Shown piece after piece: positions 7,514 through 17,059 of a stretch of 64,000 nt of DNA. Where the stretch lies: assembly GCF_944321625.1 (NCBI RefSeq), contig NZ_CALUMA010000085.1, positions 1 through 64,000 of the forward strand, read 5' to 3'. The notes below the pieces were generated by a model. It made no database searches. It saw only the letters and a program-made list of their open reading frames with translations, and was not told the origin of the DNA. The stretch is from an uncultured Slackia sp. Lineage in GTDB: Bacteria; Actinomycetota; Coriobacteriia; Coriobacteriales; Eggerthellaceae. Position 1 is the stretch's first letter, and every line of letters starts with the position of its first letter. The position numbers were made by a program, and so were the translations under genes.

Positions 7514-8713
7514 TCATATATCCGCGAAAACATCGGGGCTTTCAAGTAAATCAAATAGCGTGATAACGGGCGGATGCATATCGTCACGTATCGGTTGAAC
7601 ACCCATATACCATGCGAAGAACGCGCCGATTGCCGCCATCCACGCGACGGCCGCTGCGATGCGCAACCAAATGGGCGTCTTCAAATCGCGCTTGGGAACC
7701 ATGAGCGCCGCAATTGCACCTCCCAGCGCACCGCCAACGTGTGCGGCAATAGACACGTTGCTTTCGACGCCCGCAATCCAGCTCAAAATGGAGCCGTCGC
7801 CCACAAATAGGAAGTTCATCGCCGTCCAGAACGCCGCAAGGTAGAACGCTTCAGGCACATAGCCCAGCGACTGCGTTTTCTTAGGATGGATGGCGATCGC
7901 CACCAAACCGGCCGCAATCATGCCAAACGCGAGGTCGGATGCACCGACAGAGATAATGTTCACGTTGCCGGTAGCGTTCGCCACACCGAGCGAGACTGCG
8001 GTGGACGTGACCATGGAGACAAACGCCACGAGAAGAAATCCGATTTTGCCGTACGCCATCTCAACGGCCATAAGCGCCGGGATAAGGCAGATGAGGTTGT
8101 TCGCGATATGCGCCCCGTCCGCATGCAAAAGCGACGGAAGGAAGATGCGCGGCCATTCGCCAGGGAGCGCGAACAACGCCGGATCGAATCCTCCCATGAC
8201 GTAGAGCACATCCGACGGAACGCTGCCAAGCATATTGGTTTCAGGGAAGGAGCCGCCTCCCTCTAAGTATTTCTCCAGGAGGAACGTCGCCACGATGAGC
8301 ACCACGGCGATACTTGAGAACGAACAGGGCCAGATGGTAGTCGCGGCATCTCTGATACAGTCGCCAACGAATAGCATGAAGTCTTCGAACGTGGTTCTCT
8401 CCTGCGAATAAGAGTGCTCCGAATCAGCAGCCCCCTGCATATTCATGGAAGCCTCGTCGCCTTCGATTGCAGCGCCCGCGAATGACCCATCAGTAGAGTG
8501 CCTCGGTTCCTCGGAACGAGATGGCGCATTGTCAGAACGGAATCCCTCATCGTGCGATCCCAACCGAGCATTCCGCCGTCCCAACGCCGCACGAAGCACT
8601 TCTCGCGCACGGATATCCGCTTCAGGCGAACCGTTGCCCTCGCGGATAATCCTCTCGGCCTCCTCCTTGGCGCGCTGCATAATCTCATCAGAAGCTTCGT
8701 TATGCGACGCCAT
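7514..8713 (-). CDS. Rhomboid-family intramembrane protein, paralogue 2
   Basis: 399-residue protein from the ATG at 8713, preceded by GGAGGAGG. Residues 1 to about 130 are hydrophilic and acidic, with a helical start (EIMQRAKEEAERIIREG). The rhomboid core shows SLLHADGAHIANNLI, SVGASDLAFGMIAAG and AAHVGGALGG. It aligns with the neighbouring rhomboid along the whole core, including LGGG/EGGG near the first helix, EYAYGKVGF/EMAYGKIGF and the C-terminal VQPI. As there, the GxSG motif is GASD. The soluble N-termini differ, suggesting different partners. No substrate can be named. Confidence 0.82.
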   Translation of the reverse strand: MASHNEASDEIMQRAKEEAERIIREGNGSPEADIRAREVLRAALGRRNARLGSHDEGFRSDNAPSRSEEPRHSTDGSFAGAAIEGDEASMNMQGAADSEHSYSQERTTFEDFMLFVGDCIRDAATTIWPCSFSSIAVVLIVATFLLEKYLEGGGSFPETNMLGSVPSDVLYVMGGFDPALFALPGEWPRIFLPSLLHADGAHIANNLICLIPALMAVEMAYGKIGFLLVAFVSMVTSTAVSLGVANATGNVNIISVGASDLAFGMIAAGLVAIAIHPKKTQSLGYVPEAFYLAAFWTAMNFLFVGDGSILSWIAGVESNVSIAAHVGGALGGAIAALMVPKRDLKTPIWLRIAAAVAWMAAIGAFFAWYMGVQPIRDDMHPPVITLFDLLESPDVFADI

Positions 8714-8742
8714 CGAAACCTCCTCCACCCTGCGCATACACC

Positions 8743-8772
8743 AAGAAAGGCGACCTTTTCAGATCGCCTTTC
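8743..8772 (-). terminator. Intrinsic terminator after ppdK
   Basis: Nine-bp arms GAAAGGCGA (8764-8772 read on the minus strand) and TCGCCTTTC with a 10-nt loop, followed on the minus strand by CTT. It lies 60 nt past the ppdK stop and before the rhomboid gene. The T-run is weak. Confidence 0.6.
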
Positions 8773-8830
8773 AAGAATATCACGTTACGTCGCGCGATTC
8801 GCCTTGGTACGCGTTTTGCGCAAGAGCGCG

Positions 8831-11551
8831 TTACTGCTTGTCGGCAAGCGCCGCCTGCGCCGCAGCCAGACGCGCCAGGGGCACGCGATAGGGGCTGCAG
8901 GACACGTAGTCCAGGCCGATCTTATGGAACGTCTTCACGGAGTCGGGATCGCCGCCGTGCTCGCCGCACACGCCGCACACGATGTTCGGATTGCCCTCGT
9001 GACCCAGCTCGACGCCCATCTTGACCAGCTTGGCAACGCCGGGGTCAACCGTGGCGAACGGGTTGTAGGGCAGAATCTTCTGCGACAGGTACTGCGGGAT
9101 GAACTCGGCCTCAACGTCGTCGCGGCTGAAGCCGAACGTGGTCTGGGTGAGGTCGTTGGTGCCGAAGCTGAAGAAGTCGGCCTTGGTGGCGATTTCATCG
9201 GCGGTGACGGCCGCACGCGGCAGCTCGATCATGGTGCCGATGGGAATCTCCAACTCGACGCCCTGTTCCTCGGCTACCTCGGCGATGGCCTTCTCGGCAT
9301 AGCCGCGCATGACCTCGAGCTCCTTCACCGTGGAAACCAGAGGAATCATGATCTCGGGCTTGGGATCGAGGCCCTCTTTCTTGAGCTTGGCCATAGCGGT
9401 GGCGATGGCGCGCACCTGCATCTGCGGCAGGATGGGATACACGATACCCAGACGGCAGCCGCGAAGGCCCAGCATCGGGTTGGCTTCGCTCATCGCGTCG
9501 ATCTGCTCCATGAGCTTGCGCTTGGCAGCGATCTCGGCGTCGTCGGCGCCAGCGGCTTCCATCTTGGCGATCTCAACGTCGAGGGCACGGGGGCTCTCCA
9601 GGAACTCATGCAGCGGCGGATCGAGCAGACGCACGATAACCGGCAGGCCGTCCATAGCCTTGAACATGCCGTAGAAGTCGCCGGTCTGAGCCTCGAAGAG
9701 GTCGTTGACGGCCTTCTCGCGAATAGCCTCGTCCTCGTTGAGGATGAAGGTCTGGATGATCTGCTTGCGCTCGCCCAGGAACATGTGCTCGGTACGGTCA
9801 AGGCCGATGCCCTGCGCGCCGAAGTCACGGGACAGCTGAGCGTCCTCGGGGTTGTCGGCGTTGGCGCGCACGCCCAGCGTGCGGAACTCGTCGGCCCACT
9901 CGAGAATGGTATCGAGGTCGCCGGAAAGCTCGGGCATGACCAAGTCGACAGCGCCCAACACCACAATACCGGTGGTACCGTCGAGAGAGATCATGTCGCC
10001 CTCATGAATCACGATGTCGGTGCCGGTGACGGCGGCTTCCTTCTTCTCGGCGTCGATCTTGAGCGCCTCAACGCCGCAGACGCAGGGAGCGCCCATGCCG
10101 CGAGCGATAACGGCAGCATGGCTGGTCTTGCCGCCATGGGAAGTTAGAATGCCCTCGGCGGCGATCATGCCGGCCAGGTCATCGGGAGTGGTCTCCCAGC
10201 ACACGAGCACGCACTTGCGGCCCTCTTCGGCGGCCTTCACCGCATCGACGGCGGAGAACACGGCCTCACCCACTGCGGCGCCGGGGCTCGCATTGAGGCC
10301 CTTGGCCAGAACGTCGTACTCGGCGTCTTTGTCGAACTGCGGATGCAGCAGCTGGTCAAGCTGCTCGGGGTCGACGCGCATGACGGCCTCTTCCTTGGTG
10401 ATGAGGCCCTCCTCCACCATGGAGATGGCGATGTGCAGAGCGGCGGCAGCGGTGCGCTTGCCTACGCGGGTCTGAAGCATCCACAGCTTGCCCTGCTCGA
10501 TGGTGAACTCGATGTCGCACATGTCGCGGTAGTGGTTCTCCAGGATGGTGAACACGCCCTCGAGCTCACGACCGGCCTCCTGCAGGCCGTCCACATGCTT
10601 GAGCTCGGCGATGGGGCTGGTGTTGCGGATGCCGGCAACGACGTCTTCGCCCTGGGCGTTCACCAGGTAGTCGCCGTAGAATTCCTTCTCGCCGTTAGCG
10701 GGGTTGCGCGTGAAGGCAACGCCGGTAGCAGAGGTCTCGCCCTTATTGCCGAAGACCATGGCCTGCACATTGACGGCGGTGCCCAGGTCGTCGTCGATCT
10801 TGTTCTGCTTGCGATAGAGCGTGGCGCGCGGATTGTTCCAGCTGCCGAACACGGCCTCGATGGCGAGTTTCAGCTGCACATCGGGATCCTGGGGGAACTG
10901 AACCGTGCCGTCCACGACCAGATTCGGGTACTCCTCGGCAGAAACGTTCTCGGAGAAGATCTGCTTGAATTCGGCCACGAGCTCCTGCAGGTCTTCGGCG
11001 GTGAGCTCGGTGTCGCTCTTCACGCCGCGAGAGAGCTTCTTGGCGGTGATGGCGTTCTCGAACAGGTCGCCGTCCAGGCCCATAACCACGTTGGAGAACA
11101 TCTGGATGAAGCGGCGATAGCTGTCCCACGAGAAACGCGGGTTTTCAGTATGCTTGATCAGGCCGTTGATGGACTGGTCATTGAGGCCAAGGTTCAAAAC
11201 GGTGTCCATCATGCCAGGCATGGACATGGGGGCGCCAGAACGAACGGACACGAGCAAGGGGTCTTCGGCATCGCCGATCTTCTTGCCGATGCGGCGCTCG
11301 AGGTCCAGACGGTACTCCTGGATGGTGTCCAGGGCGCCCTCGGGCCAGGTGTTGTCCGCATTGGCGTACTCCATGCAGGTTTGGCAGCTGATGGTGAATC
11401 CCGGAGGCACAGGCAGGCCGATAACGGCCATCTCGGCAAGGTTTGCGCCCTTGCCGCCCAGGATATACTTCATATCCTTGTTGCCCTCGGTAACGTTGTT
11501 GCCTTCTGCATCCTTACCGAATGCATAGACACGCTTGACGTCTGCAGCCAC
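8831..11551 (-). CDS. ppdK: Pyruvate, phosphate dikinase
   Basis: Cytoplasmic enzyme interconverting pyruvate + ATP + Pi and PEP + AMP + PPi. 906 residues from a GTG at 11551 that has AAGGAG 7 nt upstream; the frame opens further upstream but without a ribosome site. The N-terminal nucleotide-binding domain starts with VKRVYAFGKDAEGN and LGGKGANLAEM. The phospho-carrier domain has ILTSHGGKTSHAAVIARG with catalytic His478 and the regulatory Thr476. The C-terminal PEP/pyruvate barrel ends with GVCGEHGGDPDSV, catalytic Cys862. It lies 64 bp downstream of its regulator gene, pointing to one operon. In anaerobes it can run in the glycolytic or gluconeogenic direction. Confidence 0.97.
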   Translation of the reverse strand: MAADVKRVYAFGKDAEGNNVTEGNKDMKYILGGKGANLAEMAVIGLPVPPGFTISCQTCMEYANADNTWPEGALDTIQEYRLDLERRIGKKIGDAEDPLLVSVRSGAPMSMPGMMDTVLNLGLNDQSINGLIKHTENPRFSWDSYRRFIQMFSNVVMGLDGDLFENAITAKKLSRGVKSDTELTAEDLQELVAEFKQIFSENVSAEEYPNLVVDGTVQFPQDPDVQLKLAIEAVFGSWNNPRATLYRKQNKIDDDLGTAVNVQAMVFGNKGETSATGVAFTRNPANGEKEFYGDYLVNAQGEDVVAGIRNTSPIAELKHVDGLQEAGRELEGVFTILENHYRDMCDIEFTIEQGKLWMLQTRVGKRTAAAALHIAISMVEEGLITKEEAVMRVDPEQLDQLLHPQFDKDAEYDVLAKGLNASPGAAVGEAVFSAVDAVKAAEEGRKCVLVCWETTPDDLAGMIAAEGILTSHGGKTSHAAVIARGMGAPCVCGVEALKIDAEKKEAAVTGTDIVIHEGDMISLDGTTGIVVLGAVDLVMPELSGDLDTILEWADEFRTLGVRANADNPEDAQLSRDFGAQGIGLDRTEHMFLGERKQIIQTFILNEDEAIREKAVNDLFEAQTGDFYGMFKAMDGLPVIVRLLDPPLHEFLESPRALDVEIAKMEAAGADDAEIAAKRKLMEQIDAMSEANPMLGLRGCRLGIVYPILPQMQVRAIATAMAKLKKEGLDPKPEIMIPLVSTVKELEVMRGYAEKAIAEVAEEQGVELEIPIGTMIELPRAAVTADEIATKADFFSFGTNDLTQTTFGFSRDDVEAEFIPQYLSQKILPYNPFATVDPGVAKLVKMGVELGHEGNPNIVCGVCGEHGGDPDSVKTFHKIGLDYVSCSPYRVPLARLAAAQAALADKQ

Positions 11552-11615
11552 TGTCTTCTCCTTACACGCTAGTTCCAACATACTGCACAGTCAGATTTTT
11601 CAATCCAAACGGGAA

Positions 11616-12527
11616 TTATCCCTCAATTGCCGATTTCTGTACCGGATGAGCAAGCTCATAGTACCGCAAAATCTCCTGAGCGGTTTCTTCCACGGCTTTG
11701 TTTGAAGTGTTTATGACGATACAGCCAATTTTACGCATGAGCGCGCGGGCCTCTTCGAGGTCCCGGTACACCATTTCGGGGTCGGCGTAGCTCGACGCAA
11801 CCGCCACCGCCTGCCTGCCGGAGCCGCCGAGACGACGCTGGCGGATGCCCACGAGGACATCCGGCGATGTCATAAGTCCGAACACGCGCGTCGGGTCGCA
11901 GTCGAAGATCTCGCGCGGAGGCTCGGTGCCCAACGCCAGCGGCACGTTGGCCACCTTATAACCTTCCATGCCCATGTAGATGGAGATAGGAGTCTTCGAA
12001 GAACGGGAAACGCCGAGCAATACGATATCGGCCTCAGGAAGGTCCTGGGGGTTGCGCCCGTCGTCGTGCTCGACCGTGAACTCCATCGCGGCGATGCGCT
12101 TGAAATAATGCTCGTCGGTGGTTCGAAGCAGGCCCGGGTCGTTAAGGGGGCGCAGTCCGGTGGTCGACTGGATGGCGTGAATGGGCGAGCTCATGATATC
12201 CACGGGGTGCATCCCGCGCTCGTAACAGAAGTCGCGCACGCGTGCGCGCAATGCGGAATCGACCAGCGTGAAGAACACGAGCAGATCGCCGGACAGCCCG
12301 GAATCGATGTGCTCCTGCTGATGCTTCGTCAGATATGCCGCGATCTCTTCGAAATCGCGCGCCTTGGGAAACACCTCAATATACGGCTCCACTACGCCGA
12401 ACTGCCCTGCCGCGGCGCGGGCGACGGCCGTTGCAGTGGCGCCCAACGAGTCGCTGATGATATGGATGGTGGGCAGGGGCGAATCGTTGGTCACATGAGC
12501 GAAGCCCCTTAGATCTGCTGCTGACAT
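11616..12527 (-). CDS. ppsR: Pyruvate, phosphate dikinase regulatory protein (bifunctional kinase/pyrophosphorylase)
   Basis: DUF299-family regulator that inactivates PPDK by ADP-dependent phosphorylation of the threonine next to the catalytic histidine and reactivates it by Pi-dependent dephosphorylation. The 303-residue protein shows IHIISDSLGATATAVARAA near the start, the P-loop-like GVSRSSKT at 172-179, and FGLMTSPDVLVGIRQRR. The ATG at 12527 has AAGGAGGAGG upstream. Placement directly before ppdK supports PPDK, not PEP synthase, as its target. A terminator separates it from glyS. Confidence 0.95.
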   Translation of the reverse strand: MSAADLRGFAHVTNDSPLPTIHIISDSLGATATAVARAAAGQFGVVEPYIEVFPKARDFEEIAAYLTKHQQEHIDSGLSGDLLVFFTLVDSALRARVRDFCYERGMHPVDIMSSPIHAIQSTTGLRPLNDPGLLRTTDEHYFKRIAAMEFTVEHDDGRNPQDLPEADIVLLGVSRSSKTPISIYMGMEGYKVANVPLALGTEPPREIFDCDPTRVFGLMTSPDVLVGIRQRRLGGSGRQAVAVASSYADPEMVYRDLEEARALMRKIGCIVINTSNKAVEETAQEILRYYELAHPVQKSAIEG

Positions 12528-12544
12528 GCATCCTCCTCCTTATA

Positions 12545-12572
12545 GAAAAAGGCCCGCCGGAAAGCGAGCCTT
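12545..12572 (-). terminator. Intrinsic terminator between glyS and ppsR
   Basis: On the minus strand AAGGCTCGC and GCGGGCCTT form a 9-bp stem (one G-U pair) with a 6-nt loop, followed by TTTC. It ends the glyQ-glyS transcript; the ppsR ribosome site starts right after. Confidence 0.85.
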
Positions 12573-12638
12573 CACGGTTCAACCGTATTGTACATGGAGT
12601 AGGAGCATGCCGCACACGTTGGAGAGCGGCGAAATGAC

Positions 12639-14726
12639 CTACTTCGAAAGCTGTCCGAAATCCGCGACGTTCGCGAACACGCCGACGAAGCGGTTGAGCA
12701 GGCTCAAACGGTTCTCACGCAGTTTCTGATCGTCGTCCATGACCTTCACGCGGTCGAAGAACAGGTCGACAGGCTTACGAAGCGAGGCCAGCTCGGCAAT
12801 CGCAGCGGAGAAGTCGTGCGCGTCCATGGCGCGGGCGACGCGGCCCTCGGCCTGAACCACGGCGCAGAACAGCGCATGCTCGACCTCGTTGATGAGCGAC
12901 TCGTCAACATCGGCGCCAAGCGAAGCATCGCGCAGGTTGTTGGCGCGCGCGTATGCCGTAGCAAGGTTCTCGAACGTCTCGGCGTCGTTGCTGCGGGCGT
13001 CCTCGAGCGCGTGAGCAAGCACAAAGAAGTCGGCGGGTACCGTCACGGAGCCGGCGGAAACGGCTGCAACCGTATCGGCGGAGAGGCCTTCGTCGCGCGC
13101 CATCTGCTCCATACGGCCGTGGATGAACGCGCGCACGTTATCGGCGACCTCATCGTGCTCGAAGGAAAGACCCTGGCTGGAGTACGCATCGAGCGCAACG
13201 TCGACGATCTTGTCGTACCCGCACTTCAGACGCGTACGAAGGATGTTGAGCACGCCGATGGCGCTACGGCGCAACGCGAAGGGGTCCTTGGAGCCCGTAG
13301 GAGGCTCGTCGATGGCGAACATGCCGGCGATGGTATCCAGCTTGTCCGCGACGGCCACGATACAGCCCTCGATTCCCTCGGGAAGCTCATCGCCCGCGAA
13401 GCGAGGGCGATAATGGTCGCGAATCGCGGATGCGACGGCATCCGACTCGCCGGCAGCCTTCGCGTAATAGCCGCCCATGACGCCCTGCTGGCTGGTGAAC
13501 TCGATAACGGCAGAGGACACCAGGTCGGCCTTGCAGAGGTGCGCAGCGCGGCAGGCAGCAGTCGCCGCTTCCCCATCGACGCCTGCTTCTGCGGCGAGCG
13601 CAGCGGCGATAGCCTCGATGCGCTCGGACTTCTGCAGTACGCTACCCAGCTTCTCCTGGAAGGCGACGCTCGCAAGGCGGGCGCGGAACTCCTCCATGGG
13701 AACCTTCAGGTCCTCGTCGTAGAAGAACTTTGCGTCGTAGAGACGGGCGCGCACCACACGCTCGTTGCCGTCGATGATGGTGTCGGCGCACTCGGGCTTG
13801 CCGTTGCCCACCACGACGAACTCGCGGGTCAGGCTGCCGTCCTTGTCGTAGATGGGGAAATAGCGCTGATTGGACAGCATGGACTCGCAGATGATTTCAT
13901 GCGGAACGCCCAGGAACACCTCGTCGAACGTGCCCACCAGAACCGTAGGCCACTCGCAGAGGTTGACAACCTCGTCGAGCACCTTCTTAGGCGTGTCCAC
14001 GTGGGCGCCGCCGCGCTCCTCCTCAATGCGCTTGATGCCTTCGGCGATCACCTCGCGGCGACGTTCCTCGGCAAGCACGCCCGCCCCTTCAAGCACCTGC
14101 TCATAGACATCGGGGTTAGCGACAACGTGCTCGCCGGCGCCCAGCACGCGATGACCGCGCGTGGTGTTGCCAGACGTGACGTCGGCATACTGGACGGGAA
14201 TCACTTCCTCGCCCAGGAGCGCGCAAATCCACCTGACGGGACGCACGAACGTGTCATGGGACGAGCCCCAGCGCTGGCTGCGGTAGTTGGGCCACTCAAG
14301 CTTGGCGATCACATCGTGGCAGATGGCGGAAAGCAGCGGCACGGCGGGAGCCGCCGGGATGTCTTTCTCGGCGAACACGTACTCGCGGCCGTCGGTGTCC
14401 TCACGCCTCACGAGCTCGGTCGCAGCAATGCCGCATTTGCGGGCGAAGCCCTCGGCCGCCTTGGTGGGGTTGCCGTCGGCGTCGAACGCGATGTTCGCGG
14501 CCGGGCCGCGCTTCACGTCGTGCACCGCATCAGTCTGGGTGGCCACCGTCGAAAGCATGGCAAGGCGGCGCGGCGTCGAGACGACGCGCACATCGCCGTG
14601 CGCAAGGCCGACCGCATCAAGACCGGCGCACATAAGCTTGGGGAGCTGTTTGACAGCATTCATAAGAGGCGCCGCAGGCATTTCCTCGGTGCCGATTTCA
14701 AAGAGAAAACTACGGGTATCTGCCAT
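12639..14726 (-). CDS. glyS: Glycyl-tRNA synthetase beta subunit
   Basis: Beta chain of the bacterial heterotetrameric glycyl-tRNA synthetase, needed for tRNA(Gly) binding and charging. 695 residues from the ATG at 14726, normal for the family. It begins SFLFEIGTEEMPAAPL, the canonical GlyS start, and has RCHRVLGAG-like TTRGHRVLGAGEHV and FAIDEPPTGSKDPFALRR later. The C-terminal part corresponds to the anticodon-binding DALR-like domain. One base separates its ATG from the glyQ stop, so the two are translationally coupled. Confidence 0.97.
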   Translation of the reverse strand: MADTRSFLFEIGTEEMPAAPLMNAVKQLPKLMCAGLDAVGLAHGDVRVVSTPRRLAMLSTVATQTDAVHDVKRGPAANIAFDADGNPTKAAEGFARKCGIAATELVRREDTDGREYVFAEKDIPAAPAVPLLSAICHDVIAKLEWPNYRSQRWGSSHDTFVRPVRWICALLGEEVIPVQYADVTSGNTTRGHRVLGAGEHVVANPDVYEQVLEGAGVLAEERRREVIAEGIKRIEEERGGAHVDTPKKVLDEVVNLCEWPTVLVGTFDEVFLGVPHEIICESMLSNQRYFPIYDKDGSLTREFVVVGNGKPECADTIIDGNERVVRARLYDAKFFYDEDLKVPMEEFRARLASVAFQEKLGSVLQKSERIEAIAAALAAEAGVDGEAATAACRAAHLCKADLVSSAVIEFTSQQGVMGGYYAKAAGESDAVASAIRDHYRPRFAGDELPEGIEGCIVAVADKLDTIAGMFAIDEPPTGSKDPFALRRSAIGVLNILRTRLKCGYDKIVDVALDAYSSQGLSFEHDEVADNVRAFIHGRMEQMARDEGLSADTVAAVSAGSVTVPADFFVLAHALEDARSNDAETFENLATAYARANNLRDASLGADVDESLINEVEHALFCAVVQAEGRVARAMDAHDFSAAIAELASLRKPVDLFFDRVKVMDDDQKLRENRLSLLNRFVGVFANVADFGQLSK

Positions 14727-14727
14727 G

Positions 14728-15642
14728 TTAGGCGACCTCCCCTTCGGAATCGTTCGAACCGGCGACTTCGGCGAGATACGCTTCGCAGCATGCCTTGGCG
14801 ACGGCACGCACGCGAAGGATATAATTGGCGCGCTCCACGGCGGAAAGGGCTCCGCGCGCGTCGAGGATGTTGAACGCGTGGCTGCACTTCATCACGCAGT
14901 CGTACGCCGGAAGCGGCAGCTTGGCCTCGAGGCAGCTGTGGCACTCGCGCTCGTAGTCGTCGAACTTCTGACGCATCATGGGAACATCGGCCACCTCGAA
15001 GTTGTAGGCCGAGAACTCGCGCTCGTTCTCCAAGAACACATCGCCGTAGGTCATGGGCGTGCCGTCGGGCAGATAGCTCCACACCAGGTCGTAGACGGAG
15101 GTGACGTTCTGCACGTACATGGCAAGACGCTCCAGGCCGTACGTGATTTCAACGGGAACGGGGTCGACCTCGATGCCGCCCACCTGCTGGAAGTAGGTGA
15201 ACTGGGTGACCTCCATGCCGTCGACCCAGACCTCCCAGCCCAGGCCCCAGGCGCCAAGCGTCGGGCTTTCCCAGTCGTCCTCGACGAAGCGCACGTCGTG
15301 GTCGGCCGGATCCAGTCCGATGGCCTTGAGGGAATCAAGATACAGCTCCTGCGAGTTCTCAGGGCTCGGCTTGATGAGCACTTGGAACTGGTAGTAATGC
15401 TGCATGCGGTTGGGGTTCTCGCCGTAGCGGCCGTCGGCGGGACGGCGGCAGGGCTGGGCGTAGCATGTGCGCCACGGCTTCGGGCCGAGCGAACGCAGCG
15501 TGGTGGCGGTGTGGAACGTGCCTGCGCCGACTTCGGAGTCGTACGGCTGCAGCACAACGCAGCCCTGTTCCGCCCAGTAGCGCTGCAGCGTCAGGATGAT
15601 GTCCTGGAACGTAGGCGCATCGGGGCTCACGGAATGGCTCAT
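14728..15642 (-). CDS. glyQ: Glycyl-tRNA synthetase alpha subunit
   Basis: Catalytic chain of the alpha2beta2 glycyl-tRNA synthetase. 304 residues from the ATG at 15642. Hallmarks are [37 protein letters not shown], and [20 protein letters not shown], which belong to the class II aminoacylation site. The preferred ATG follows the lepB stop by two bases, with GGAG inside the lepB end. The order lepB-glyQ-glyS suggests one transcript. Confidence 0.97.
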   Translation of the reverse strand: MSHSVSPDAPTFQDIILTLQRYWAEQGCVVLQPYDSEVGAGTFHTATTLRSLGPKPWRTCYAQPCRRPADGRYGENPNRMQHYYQFQVLIKPSPENSQELYLDSLKAIGLDPADHDVRFVEDDWESPTLGAWGLGWEVWVDGMEVTQFTYFQQVGGIEVDPVPVEITYGLERLAMYVQNVTSVYDLVWSYLPDGTPMTYGDVFLENEREFSAYNFEVADVPMMRQKFDDYERECHSCLEAKLPLPAYDCVMKCSHAFNILDARGALSAVERANYILRVRAVAKACCEAYLAEVAGSNDSEGEVA

Positions 15643-15644
15643 AG

Positions 15645-16214
15645 CTAAAGCACTCCTATATGATCGAGGGGCCAATAGATCATAGCCGCCCGCCCGGATA
15701 CGGACGAGACGGGAATGGGACCGAAATAGCGGGAGTCAGCCGAACTGGTGCGGTTGTCCCCCATCACCCAGATGTGACCATCCGGGATGGTATACGGATA
15801 CGAGATATCCACGTCGACGGCCGTCTTGAGCGGCTCGCTGGGCTTGCCCTGCGTATAGGGCTCGTCAAGCGGCACGCCGTCGACATACACGAGGCCGTCG
15901 ATGAGGTCGACCGTCTGGCCTTCGGTCGCGATCACGCGTTTGATAAGCGTGCGACCAGCGATTTCAGGGTCGGCGAACGTCACGATGTCGCCCTGCTCGA
16001 TGTCACGGAAATAGTACGACACCTTCTCGGACCACACGTTGTCGCCCACTTCGATAGTGTCTTCCATCGAACCCGAAGGAATGGTGTACGGGCACACGAT
16101 AAACGTCTGGACCAGCCACACAATCCCCACGATGACAACGATGTAGAACACCCAGGAAAGCAGCGAACGAAGAGGTCCGCGCGATTCCGAGGAGACATGC
16201 TGGCCGTAGCCCAT
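15645..16214 (-). CDS. lepB: Signal peptidase I
   Basis: Membrane-bound endopeptidase that removes signal peptides from Sec- and Tat-exported proteins. 189 residues from the ATG at 16214, which has GGAAGG upstream; an ATG at 16232 is possible but less well placed. A single membrane segment lies at about 18-40, followed by the catalytic PSGSM with Ser49, the general base Lys92 in TLIKRVIA, and the C-terminal [14 protein letters not shown] box. It sits after trmD, whose terminator lies between them, so lepB may have its own promoter in the GC-rich gap. Confidence 0.95.
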   Translation of the reverse strand: MGYGQHVSSESRGPLRSLLSWVFYIVVIVGIVWLVQTFIVCPYTIPSGSMEDTIEVGDNVWSEKVSYYFRDIEQGDIVTFADPEIAGRTLIKRVIATEGQTVDLIDGLVYVDGVPLDEPYTQGKPSEPLKTAVDVDISYPYTIPDGHIWVMGDNRTSSADSRYFGPIPVSSVSGRAAMIYWPLDHIGVL

Positions 16215-16286
16215 CAAAACAAATCCTTCCATGTATCCCGCGGCGGCACAAGGCCGGCGGGCAAAGCCGGCAGGGCCGGCGAACGT

Positions 16287-16316
16287 TCAAACAAAGAAGG
16301 CGCCCCGCGGCGCCTT
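16287..16316 (-). terminator. Intrinsic terminator overlapping the trmD stop codon
   Basis: Arms AAGGCGCC (16309-16316 on the minus strand) and GGCGCCTT (16297-16304) with a 4-nt loop, then CTTTGTTT. The first arm includes the trmD stop codon. The 80-bp gap beyond it contains three further GCCGGC motifs of unknown meaning. Confidence 0.85.
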
Positions 16317-17046
16317 AGGCAAGGTCGGTGCTCAATGATAGCAAAAAGTCACGTTCGGCTTGCGTCATATTGGCACACTCCAACAAATCCGGACGCAACC
16401 GGGCGGTACGCTCGAGCGACTGCCTCCTTCGCCATTCGTCGATCACCGCGTGATTGCCCGAAAGCAGCACGTCGGGCACGGCCATGCCGCGAAATTCAGC
16501 AGGCCTGGTGTACTGAGGGTACTCCAGGAGACCGTCGTAGAAGCTCTCGTCCACGGCGCTCCCCTCGTCTCCGAGCACGCCCGGCAGAAGCCTCACGACC
16601 GCATCGATGACCACCATCGAGGCAAGCTCTCCGGACGTAAGCACGTAGTCGCCCAGCGAAATGCAGCGGTCGGCAAGCGTGTAGGCGCGCTCGTCGATGC
16701 CCTCGTAATGCCCGCAGATGAAAAGCAGACGGTCTTTGTCCGCCAGCTCGGTCGCAACCCCCTGGTCAAAGGGCTGACCGCAGGGCGTGAGGAAGATGGT
16801 GTACGGCTTGACGCCTTGCGCAGCGATTTCATCATACGCCTCGAAGATGGGCTCGCACTTCATGACAAGGCCCTGGCCGCCGCCATACGGAGCGTCGTCG
16901 GTGGTGCGATGGCGGTCATGGGTCCAATCACGCAGGTCATGCGCATGAAACTCCAACGCGCCACATGCCTGAGCGCGCTTCATGATGGACTCCCCCATCA
17001 CCGAGTCATACATATGAGGAAACGTCGAAAGCGTATCGATGCGCAT
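16315..17046 (-). CDS. trmD: tRNA (guanine-N1)-methyltransferase
   Basis: SAM-dependent SPOUT methyltransferase making m1G37 in tRNAs, which prevents +1 frameshifting. 243 residues. Seen are MRIDTLSTFPHMYD at the start, TDDAPYGGGQGLVMK, the trefoil-knot cofactor loop FICGHYEGIDERA and SLGDYVLTSGELA, and the C-terminal helical domain. It ends the rpsP-khpA-rimM-trmD operon and its stop lies in the terminator stem. Confidence 0.97.
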   Translation of the reverse strand: MRIDTLSTFPHMYDSVMGESIMKRAQACGALEFHAHDLRDWTHDRHRTTDDAPYGGGQGLVMKCEPIFEAYDEIAAQGVKPYTIFLTPCGQPFDQGVATELADKDRLLFICGHYEGIDERAYTLADRCISLGDYVLTSGELASMVVIDAVVRLLPGVLGDEGSAVDESFYDGLLEYPQYTRPAEFRGMAVPDVLLSGNHAVIDEWRRRQSLERTARLRPDLLECANMTQAERDFLLSLSTDLA

Positions 17047-17059
17047 GAAAAGCGCCTTT

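Noticed and set aside
10343-11572. 409-codon open frame on the plus strand
   Set aside because: Antisense to ppdK; no ribosome site and no recognisable domain.
12816-14873. 685-codon open frame on the plus strand
   Set aside because: Antisense to glyS and glyQ, low-complexity translation without domains.
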